From Plantago major (Eukaryota > Streptophyta > Magnoliopsida > Lamiales > Plantaginaceae), in contig CM048843.1 in NCBI GenBank assembly GCA_026545765.1, positions 20,457,646-20,521,645 of the forward strand: 64,000 nt of DNA, in the 5' to 3' direction. The first letter of the stretch is position 1. The number at the start of each line of letters is the position of its first letter. Under the pieces are notes generated by a model. The model was not told the origin of the DNA, ran no database searches, and saw nothing but the letters and a program-made list of their open reading frames with translations. A program made the translations under genes and the position numbers. This document shows, piece after piece, positions 37,001 to 49,000 of the stretch.

Positions 37001-40000
37001 GATTCTCTCTATTATCAGGTGTTCATCAATACAGAGCTCTATGGCCGTGTATCTGTTGCTGTTTTGTTTTCAAAACTTGCAGATATGATTGATTTGGTAA
37101 AATCCACAGTTGAAACGGAAGACACCGGTGCTGCAATTGCATCTGGCAAAATGTTTTTGTCAGAACTCCTGGACTCCGTGGTACTTATTTCCTTGCATAT
37201 GTTCTCACTTCTCCTTCGTCTGGTCATAGATGCCCATTATCTTCTACCCCATCCCATTTCTTTAATTAAATCTTATGAAATCACAATCTTCGCCGTAGAA
37301 GTTCCACCAGATCCTTTAATTGTTTGCCTATTTGATTCTTGTTTGGAGATAAGAAAAATCCTTGAATTAACTTACCCCTGACTTTCACCTATATTGCCAG
37401 GTGCATATAGTCTCCAATCCTATTTTTCTGATCATAAATATGATTTTGAGCCTTGTGTTGCTTTTGTATTAATGCCATCACTGAGAACTGGTAAAGCTAT
37501 TCTGTGGACATAGATAACTGATGAATGATGGGATTAAAAAAGGGGAAAGAAGATTCAAGACTAGACTACTATTAGGTTCTAATTTTGGAGGAGTGACATG
37601 AAAATGCAAAACACAGTCCTAATTTCCCATAACCTCAACTGCAGTGCATGTAAAGTTGAACGAGTCTGAGTGGTTATTCAAGACCACTATTTTGCCATTT
37701 TGTTCTAATTTTTTAGGAGTAATACACTAACACCCCAATGCAAAACTCAGTTACACTTTCCTATAACCTCACCTGTTGTGCATGTAAAGTTGAATGAGTC
37801 CCAGTCGTCCTTTTAAGCTATTTCTTTTATACCTTCCTTTTTTTCACTTTTGTAACTTGCCTGCCTGAATGGTTATTCTGATGCAAAAAGAACATGGGCT
37901 AAATGGAGGTTCTTAAATATTTTATCTTTAAGATTGTTGAACCGTATGGTGGTTGTTTTTATTGTACTCAAGAATATTCATTGTTTCTTGTTTCATTATT
38001 ACTTAAAGCACGTCACAACTGCTCACACTGAGTTTTTCGCAGGTAAATGACAAAGATCTGTCTAAAGAGTTGTATAAAAAGTACAGCGCGGTAAGTCAGT
38101 GTTGGCATCGGTTTTGCTTTTTGGTCTAAATGAACATGGGACAGAGAATCTGCATAACGGATTGTTCTCTGTTGCGACATTCTAACTGATTGTTGCTGCT
38201 TCTGTTGTATGCTACTGAGAGAGACATAATCCTTTCTCTTGTGTAATTTTTCAACAGTCTTAGCATAAGTCTAGTTCTTCCTTTGCTTACCCAAAGTCAC
38301 CTGACAAGCTTTTATCCTGTGAGCCGAATCTTCAAGTACCAAATGATCCTTTTCAGCAACGTTCCTGGCCTAATGCAGTGAACATTTTTTGTCAAGATTT
38401 ACCTAATCCATGTTTGATTCTCGCAGATTCATAGGCGGAAAGTTCGTGCATGGCAGATGATATGTGTTCTGTCACGCTTCGTGGATATAGACATTCTCGA
38501 GCAAGTTACATCTAGCCTACACACCTCTTTATACGTAAGTCGAGTCCACATATTTACGGGTTTCTGCAGCTGTCTTTTTCTCTTTATGTTACTTGTAATT
38601 AGCATTCTCCTATGCATGTCTACTTATGTGCATAATATGGTGCAAATGGATCTTGAGTAAAGGAAACTATATGGAAGGAAAGACCAACATATATGACTTT
38701 GACAGATATATTAGCAGTTACCAAAATATATCAGTGAGTGACGGGAATTATGTCTGTATCAAATGATTCTCTTACCATTTTTCTGCTTAATGTTAGATGG
38801 AAGGAAGTGTCCACTCTTGGGCGTTTTTTTTAACTCGAAGATATACTAATACCGTCGCCATACTTGCACCATCGTAGACTTTATCCCTAGGGATTGCATT
38901 TATGCGTGTCCTAATATTCTCTGTTTAATCTCAAAGTAACCTGCCTCTAATGATTAAATTTCAATTTTGCGAAGCCAAATTGTTGCTCTTTGATCAAGAA
39001 TCGGGTTTTTATATGCTAAAATATAGATTTGATGCCTGAAGAGTGTTGAATTACTCGAGTACTTCCCAATATCAGTTCAGGTGACTAGAGGCATAAGATA
39101 TGATAACTACTTGAATGAATGTGGGCTTGTTGTCTGTGCATCTTACCTCTGCCAAGTTTCTGATTACAAGTTCTGTTTTAGGCTCTTCATTTGCAGCTGC
39201 AAAACTATTTCTGCTATATACTTCACTATCCATTTTCTAATGCAATCAATTTCCTGTATGTAGAGAAACAATTTGCCCTCAGTTCGACAGTACTTGGAAA
39301 CTTTTGCGATCCATATATATTTGAAGTTTCCCTCACTGGTGAGAATTTGTCTAGTGATTTGTTTTTGTGTTTCTCAAGGCTTGTGCTTGGAAATAAAATA
39401 CCTTTTTTGGTTGATGTTAAATTTTTGTGTGATTTCCTTTCTATAAATTCTACTCTTCTCAGTGTAAATTCGTTTTCTGTTTTTGTTGGTTGGCTGGGTA
39501 AAGACCATGACTACTATGATATAGAAAACCATGGTCAAGTTAAAATTACTCAGTATAGTAACACAGTAATGAATTGGAAACCAGGTGACAAGGGCAAGAT
39601 ATAGTAGCAATGATTCTTTTTTGTTCACTTGAGCAAAAAGTATGAGTGAGGTGTGTATAATTTGTTATCGATTCTTTTGATCCAGACTCTGATAAGTTCT
39701 CAATGAAATTTTTTGGGACTCCATAGTTTGGATTTGCTGATAAAGTGGAATGACTGAGCACGAACAAGAAAGAAACGGGGCAATACAAGATACGGCGTCT
39801 TGGCATTACTTGCACTTTACTGCTTTGGACAACATTTCAAAGGCTTCACATTTTTATGTTTTATTCCCCTGAATCAGTCATACAGATGCAAAACCCATAG
39901 ATTATTGTAACAGCCAGTTTTTTTTAACTGTCTAGCATGACATGTATGTATTTGAGTTCTTTAAATTAATCACGCTGACTGAAAAATAAAGCCAAAAGAA

Positions 40001-43000
40001 AGAATTTCCAACTTGAAATTTTGTTCGATACTATTGGATGCTTGAAGATTTTGGCAATCATTACCCCAGTTTCTGCCTAAACAATGTTGCGACCTTATTT
40101 TTCCTTTTCGAAGGAGGGCAATTGCTCTCCTGTTCGAAGGAAGCGCTAAACGTATGCCCTTTGTTGAAGAAAAAGTCTGACATCTTTGTCTTATCTTGGC
40201 ACACGGCTATATCCTTGATATATATTTATCCTTTCATGCGTTCTTAGAGGACTGGCATGATTCTGTATGGATAACTTTTCTGAGCATTAGCTTCTTTGTG
40301 GCACGGGAAGAAATGTTTACCCTCATTAGAATTTAGAAGCATCTTCCAATTTATTCTTCCTTCCGATTCTTTTGCCTTTTTTGCCTCCCCAAATGTTTTA
40401 AATTTTAAGCATTTAATTGTTCATTTTGCAGATCGGGACACAACTGGTAAATTTCCTCCGGAGTTATGAGCTTCGGCCTCAGGTGAAAATAGAATTCTAT
40501 GCTTCCTGATATTCCATTCCAAGTATTTTGTCATTATGGGATCTTAGGTTTACATAATGCGGAATTTAGCTATTGTTGTTACTCTAGATATTAGATAATG
40601 GTTTCAAAAAATTACGAACTAAACTCATTTTGTCAAAATAATTTAAAAAATCTCCACTTTACTAACAACTAAGGTAAAATCAACATAGAAAATCATAAAT
40701 ATTTTTTTAAAAATAAAAATATAAAATAAAAATGAATTGCGTCCCCCATGGAAGCTTGCAGGAAGCTCCACCATGGAACTTCCATTTCGGAAATGAAAGC
40801 TCCATGGCGGAATATTGTTCTGTCTTGAAAGCCCTCCATGGTAATTTTCTCTGTCTTTTCTAAATTTTATTTTTCAAAAAATTATGTTCACTATTAATTT
40901 TATCAATTTTCTTTTATTCTTTAATAAAATGGGATGAGTTTGCAATTATTTTTATGAACAGTGGGTAAGTTTTGATTTTTTTAACAAAATGTGGTCTATT
41001 TGCAATCATCCGAAGTCTAGTCCAATGTAAATGTATATTTTTCAAAGTGACATGTCACTTAATTAAGCCGCAACATGACATGTGGTACCTAAATCGGACA
41101 AAAAGTCATCCAAAGGTGCCTAAATCGGACACCGTCAATTTTGTGTACCAAAACCAGTAATTATAACAACTTAAGGTACCTTTTCCGGATCTTTCCCTTG
41201 ACTATGCCGGAGGGGTTTCCAAGAGCACATCAATTAAAGCAGACCTGTTGTTCTTTAGACTCGGCCATTCTCTTTGATTGATAATTCTGGTGACTCCAAC
41301 TGTTACGATTTTGTTGCCAAGATAGCTGACATAAACCTATCAATCACTTGAAATATAGCTATGTCCTTTCTATTCTCACCCGAAGGAGTAATGATTAAGG
41401 TCTTCTAATTGTTCACTGTTCTCAGTTCTTAAAATACGCCCCAGTAAAATTTCAATGTTTTTTGTGCTCATGCATGAATGTTTAAGTGAGTAATCAGAAC
41501 ACAGAGTAATGAGAGATGCTTAGATATGTTTGATTAACAGTCATCACAATTTAGCCATCCTCATTGCTCTTTAACTGTTACTGTGAAAAAATGATTCCTC
41601 GTACACACAAGTTTGTTGATTATATGTAAAGTTTAGCAATTTTGTGTTAAACATAATGCTGTGTGTTATTCAATACCAAGCAAACCTTGAATGCTTATTA
41701 ATTCAAGTCAAGTGCATTACGTAAAGTTTTGTCAATCTCTCAAAAACTTTTGCTAATGGAGTTTACAAAGCAAAGTGATTTTTAAGCAGATCCCACTACT
41801 GAAAGACACCATTTTCTGGTCTTTCATTGGTGATTTTGACATTCTTTCATGTATGCAGGCTCTGTCATCATATGTCTTTATAGCTGCTAATGTCATTCTC
41901 AACTCTGAGAAAGAGAGTAGATTTGGACATCTTAATGAATTACTTCCTCCTATAATTCCATTACTGACGTCACACCATCATACTCTACGTGGGTTTGCTC
42001 AGGTATGTATCTACCCAAGAATGAAGAATATTCTACATTCTCCATTTGATGTATGTATTTGATAGATGATAGATGTCAATACATTGCTCTGCAGATATTG
42101 GTCTATAAAGTTCTTCAAAGATTGTTGCCTGAGTTAAAATCTGCTGCCTGGGCTAGTGTATCACTAGAGAAAAGATGCTTTGTGGAATTGGGATCGTATT
42201 TGGAACATAATTCAGATTGTGCAAGGTCAGTATCAACTAGGTTTACATGATAATGGATTTCATTCCTATTGAACTTAGAAATTGTCTAGATACAGACTCT
42301 CTTAAATCAATTGAGTTCGGAGAACATGAGTGATAATGATGGAGAATTATGTTTCCCTCTTTAGTTGTGAGCCTAAGTTAAACACCGAACGATTAAACAA
42401 ATCACTTTAACCTCACTTAATCAAATAACATAAGCTACGGCCTACAAGGCAATAGCTGACGATCTAATAATGGAAGATTTGTCGAGTCTCCACAACCCAT
42501 TCAAATGTTGGAATCGACTCGGTTGACAGATTTGAGAAAATTCTGAGTCATGGAATTCTGGAATCTTTTTTGTGGTAAAGGCTTCTTTGGATGGTGTTTG
42601 TTCCTTATTTTAGATCTGTTAGTTAGCTAGTGATGTGATAAACCCAGATCTCTTTGAGGGGCATGTTAATTTTATGATAATTTATTCCGAGTCATGGAAT
42701 TCTGGAAACCTTTTTTTATTTTTTAATTTTTTTTAATTTTTATTATTTGTTGAAGGCTTTTTTGGATGGTGTTTGTTACTTGGGATGGCTAACTTTAGTA
42801 CTGTCGCATTATACTAAGGTTAGTACTACGATCTAAACCATTTGATTAATTCTAGATTTGATCTCCACCCTTCATCTTTTATTAATGCGACAAGGCGTCG
42901 CACAGTCGCATAATGAGGTTGTACTACGTCGCATAATATTTAAAAATATATAAGGTTGAATTAATTACACATCCTTTATATTTTTGCACTTAACAAATAT

Positions 43001-46000
43001 ACCCAAAAACAATTAAAAATCAACCCTACATCATTCAAAATATCCAAAAACACCCCATTTTCATTTTTTATGAATTTTTGTTAACTTAAAACTCTTTTGA
43101 CCGGAGCTCCGGTCAGGCTCCACTTTCATGGCCATGGAAGCAGCTTCCAGTCGAGCTTCCATGGCCATGGCTGGAAGCTTTTCGAGCTTCCATACTGGAA
43201 GCTTCCATGGCCATGGCTAAAAGCTTTTCGAGCTTCCATGGAAGCTCGAAAAGCTTCCAGCCTGAAGCTTTTTCGAGCTTCCATGGACAGCCATGGAAGC
43301 TCAAGCTTCCAGATCTGGAAGCTTGAAGCTTGAGCTTCCATGGCTGTCCATGGAAGCTACGATTGAAAATAAAATAAAAAAATTCGTCGGAACTCCGGTG
43401 ACTCTCCGGTGACTGGTGGTGGTTGGCGGGTGGTGGTGTGAGTTTTAGTGAAGAAGAAATACATGTTAACTTGTTGAAAATGTAAATTTCAATATTTAAG
43501 AGGAGTGGGTTTTGTAAATATATGTAATGAGTATTTTAAAAATTGTTTAAATTATTAGAATATTTAATAAATTAAATTTTAATAGTTAGATTATGCCATT
43601 TGTCTAATTTTAAATGGTGTACTAACGTTAGTACAGTGCGACTTAGTACTGTAATTAGTCAAGCCCTTGTTACTTTGTTTCTTTTTAACCTTCTTAGTGA
43701 GCCCACGTCACTTTGAGGGTAGGAATATTTTTTTGGGATAATTTATTTATCTTATTATAATTATACAGTATAATTTTCAGGGATTATTGCTCCCGAGCCC
43801 AAAGCATGGCTAAATATTGCTATTAGAACCACTCTCACAACATCAGCATTAGTAGTACCAAAAAAATTGCTCCCAATCCCAAATCTTGACATCCATACCG
43901 CCTCTTCAATTTTAATTTATTAGAAATAATTTATTTCATAAACCAACTAATTCCTTAATAGTAGCACCTTGCTATTGGATTAGTATTTAATTCATCATCT
44001 TACCAAATCATAACTGATCCAAAAAAGTTTCTCCATTCCACAAAATAAAGGTCTATTCTCCATTCCACAAAGTCGTGTGTCTTCTACATTCATGGAAAAC
44101 GGCGTCTTAGTGTTAGTGTTTCGCACATGATCATGTCACCAATATAAAACTGGTATAAGACGTTGGTACCGATTTATTCAGGTAGAAATATTTGGTACAT
44201 GATCATTGTACCAACAACCAACGACATCTCAGTGTTAGTGTCTCGTACATGATTATGGTACCCACAAAAAGCTGGTATCAGACGTTGGTACTAATTTATT
44301 CAGGTCAAATGTTGGTACATGATCATGGTACCAACAACATAATCGAATTTTAGGGTACAAGTATATACGACAATCCTGGTATGAGACACCGGTACCACGG
44401 AATTCAAAACATGCAAATGATTCATACATTTTGACAAAATACAAATCAACATTAACTAATGTTTTGTTTTATGTATCAACGTGGGAAAAATATTGACTAC
44501 AATAAATTTATTTTGCCTAGATATGATTGAGATTGACTAGGCTTGAATTAAGGAGATCTTTTCTTTACTAAATAATTTACTAATCTAGTATATAGGGAGA
44601 GAAATAGGAGAACACTAAGGGGTAGATTAATAATAGGGTTGGTAGGTCTTTTATCTCATATTATGGATTGGGGAGAATTTTCCCTAGTTTCTATTTAGCA
44701 TTGATACAGTATGATGCTTGTTCAATTATGGCCGCAGGTTAAGAACCTCCATGGATAGCTATCTTGATGTGTTTGATCCAGTGAACTCCATATCACCTGC
44801 TGGAGTTTTTATAAACAGGGTCGAGGTCAGTTGTCATGTAATTTCTATCTTTGGTTGTATGCGCAAAGTCATCATTTCTTGTCTCCAAAATACATGAATT
44901 GGCACAACTCCCTTTGTTTTGGTGTGGCCAATATATCTCAGTATAAACATGAGCAACGACAAATCTGAGCTCGACCTCATTAAACTAAGCATACAGGTTG
45001 GGCCAGTATGTCATGTCATACCAAATGTTTCCCAGTCTATCTTAGCTTAATTAACAAATTGTCAAGGGCTTAGGTGCATATTTATAAATCTGATGAACTG
45101 GCGCAAGAGAATAAATCTGCCTGTGGCCGCATGTTATGGAAAATATGAAGCATAGGCCACCTGCAAGCTATCTGTACTCTCTCTTCAGTAGGGCTGCTCT
45201 TAGAACTGTTGCCCAGAAGTCTCCTGTAGAATCTGATAGTGTAATCTGCCATTGGTGACATGAGTCTCTTAACATGTGAGCTGCTCATGATAAAAAATAG
45301 CAGAAACTTCCGAGTGTTATACACACAATCAAGGTAGTTATGATGTTACATTTTAAGGGCCGCATGCCCAGAAAATACTTTTTAATTCTTAGAAGCTAAA
45401 AATGCAACTCACTATCTCCATACTATGCCTTTAGCAATTACAGTTTCATAATTTTCTCAACGTGCTCTTAATTTTTTTCCATTTCGAGATGGAATTATTT
45501 AATAATCTGGTTTGTCTGCAGTTTCCTGTGTCAGTCCTCATGCCATATTTGTGTTATTGTGCGCTTCATCGATCGTTTTTATTATCTCTGTGGTAGTCTT
45601 CGGTGCTTCATAGATGATAATCTTTCCCTTTGATGTCTTCTTTAGAGCGATGGAGACCAAGTCAGTTTAATTTCTCGTGGAAAATGAGGGAGGGAGGGAG
45701 GGGAGGGAGGGAGTTCAAAGCCATTAATTTGTTGTTGCCTTGCTTATTCGTTCTATATGTTCATATGAGCGATTGCAGCTTATTTTGCCTTGTTCGTTGT
45801 AACTGTTGATATCATGATACAAGCGATTGCAGTGTATTTTGCTTTGATTTTTTTCAGTTGATGTTGCATCATATGCGGAGTGTTTGTACACAAAAACGCA
45901 ACTGATCTGAAACCAAACACTCCGATGGATTTTTTGAGTTTTTGACAATCCAAAAGTTCTCCTTTTCCTTAGACAGCACTGTTCCTTCCTTGTTCTCTTA

Positions 46001-49000
46001 TTTTAACTAATCCATCTGTGTAATGTTTCAGGATGTTGATTTTGAGTGTGTTCAAACAACACTTATGGATCGTGTAAATGATTTTCTAAATGTAAGCAGT
46101 TAACTATTTAGTTCCCCTTTTCTGCAAGATTGTGCTGTTCCTAAGAACTCTTTATCTTTCAGAATGCTAGGGAAGATCTTAGATCTTCAATGGCTAAAGA
46201 TGCTGCTGCTATAAAAAATGAGAGCATTCATGTTGAGAAAAGTCAGTGCAGTGGAAAAATGGATTCAAATGGAGGGGAATCAGTTATTCAAATTGCTCAA
46301 GAAATAGCATACGACTTCCAAAAGAAAATAACATTCTCCAAACACGAGATTCTAGACTCGGCTTCTACTATTTCCCCGGATGAACAGACAATACACAAAT
46401 CACTCACGGGTATGTTGGATTTTAGAACGCATATTTTTTTTATAAAATTATGTTGATATTTCAGACCCGATTAATAATTTCCAAATATGCCGAAAGTCAT
46501 CATATCTTGTTTCCAGTTAGATGGTTCTACAGCATGAATGCATGATCAGAGAATAGTTATGAAGTTAAAATCATGTGTACATCAATTATGTGGAGAAGGT
46601 TGCTTCTAATTAAAAGGGTATGCAATAAGTCCTTCAAATGCCATTTGCAACTACTGTTGCATCTTAACGTCCACATCAACCTCTAGGGCTTGTTTATACT
46701 AGATAAGGTTTTTCGGAGGCTGTACTTTTTCCCATAATCATTCATGGATATACTTCCACTATGTACAGGGCCTTGTCGAATTTTCTAATAATGGAGTGCT
46801 GATTTGACACGCAAGTTGTGAAATTGTCTGACCAACACGAGTTACCGCCTCGATTTATATCCAAATTAAAGTTATATATACTTGATAATATTACTAACCT
46901 TAATTACGGTTCTTTTTCATTTTGCTCTGAAAAATTGAACTCTGCTTCTGCAGGTATGGAAACTGAGGACCAGCTTCTTGACCAGTTGCTACATTCCAGG
47001 GGAGTGATGGTAGAAAAGTTGAAAGCAAGCAGACAACAAATTGTCATTCTAGCATCACTTATTGATCGGATACCTAATCTTGCTGGACTTGCACGGACTT
47101 GTGAGGTATCATTCTGTTAAATTCTCGCATTCTTGTGTTCGTATGAGGAGTTCCTTTTGCTTAAATTATGCTGCTATACGTGCATGTTTCCTATTTTAGC
47201 TTCAATTTGATAAAATTGCAAACTGTTCAGGTATTTAGAGCATCTGGACTTGCTGTTGCAGACAAAAACATATTAAATGACAAGCAGTTCCAACTTATCA
47301 GGTTCTTCTAATTCTTCTTTTTCAGTCATTTCAGTATTAGAGTTCTTTCATTAACTTGCACATCCTTCTGAAAAACTTTATATAAAATCAGAGATCATAT
47401 ACTGTGAATTGATAATTTTCATTAGCAACAATGTGTCTCTTATATTTTACAACCTGAGCAGAGAAGAGACCAAAATAAAGGAAATAGTATAAACAAAATC
47501 TATCCTAATGAATAACATATCAATTAGTAAGGAATTGAATAAATAGAATCCAACACCATATGGAAACAAATATTCTGCCGTGCTGTGCACACCAAGAGTT
47601 CCAATACTCCCCCTCAAGTTTGTGCGTGAATATCTCGAACGCCCAACTTGCCTCGTAAAAACCGGAAGCGGTCCGCTCCAAGTGCTTTAGTGAAAATGTT
47701 TGCAATTTGAAGACCTGTAGAAATCCTACACGGCTTAATCTCACCGCTCTCAACCCGCTCTCGTACGAAGTAACAATTCATTTCAACATGTTTAGTGCGT
47801 TCATGAAAGACCGGATTAATGGCAATGTGTCGCGCTGCTTGATTGTCGCAAAATATAGGAGTAGAACCCGACTGAGAAGCTTCAAAATCTTTAAGCAGCC
47901 ACCTTAGCCACAAAATCTCACTTACAGTAGTTGCCATAGCACGATATTCAGCTTCAGCTGATGAACGAGATACTAGAGTCTGCTTCTTAGTGTGCCAAGA
48001 AATCGGGGAACCACCAAGAGAAATAAAATAACCCGTACTAGATCGTCTTGTAAAGGAGCAACCACCTCAATCAGCATCACAAAAAGCCACAAGGTTTAGG
48101 TTCCCGGCAGCCGGAAAGAACAATCCTTGACCAGGGGTCATTTTTAGATACCGTAATATTCTGATAGCAGCATTCATGTGAGACTGCTTCGGACAACTCA
48201 TGAATTTACTCAACATATTCACAGAAAACGTTATGTCGGGCCTCGTAATTGTCAAGTACAAGAGTCGACCCACTAACCTGCGATACTGGGCTGCATCAAC
48301 ATTTGATTCATTATCATCCTTCCGCAATTTCAGATTATGCTCCATTGGGAATTCACTAGGCTTGCTGCCTTGTAATCCACTTTCCTCCAAGATGTCCAAA
48401 GTATATTTTCTTTGACTTAGGACTATTCCTTCTGACGAACGAGCAACTTCAATACCCAAGAAGTATTTTAACATGCCCAAATCCTTAATACTAAAGTGTT
48501 GATCAAGATAGGATTTAATATGCTGGATATACTCTACATCATTTCCAGCTAAGAGAACATCATCAACATAAATTAACGCGGAAACGTATGAGGAACCTTT
48601 CCGAAAAATGAACAAGGAATGATCAGCGCGAGATTGGTGGAACCCGATAGTCAGCAATGAGCGTGTAAACTTGTGATACCAATTTCGTGATGCCTGTTTC
48701 AACCCATACAAAGACTTCTGCAATTTGCATACTCGATTATCCCCTAATTTTCGCAAAACCTTGAGGTATGCGCATGTAAACATCTTCATCTAAGTCACCA
48801 TGAAGAAAAGCATCTAATTGATGGACATGCCAATTTTTCTTGGCTGCTACAGCCAACATGCATCATACAGTAACCAATTTAGCAACCGGTGCGAAAGTTT
48901 CATGAAAGTCGATCCCCTCGACTTGGTTAGATCCTTCGCTACCAATCGAGCCTTATATCTCTCAATGTCACCATTAGGCTTATATTTAATCTTATAGACC

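Noticed and set aside
43097-43341. Overlapping ORFs on both strands, rich in Ser, Phe, Lys and Trp
   Set aside because: All come from the palindromic GGAAGCTT/CCATGG cluster, which reads similarly on both strands; no gene support.
44099-44339. CRISPR-like repeat array
   Set aside because: There are only two long diverged units without uniform spacers, in a plant intron; it is a minisatellite.
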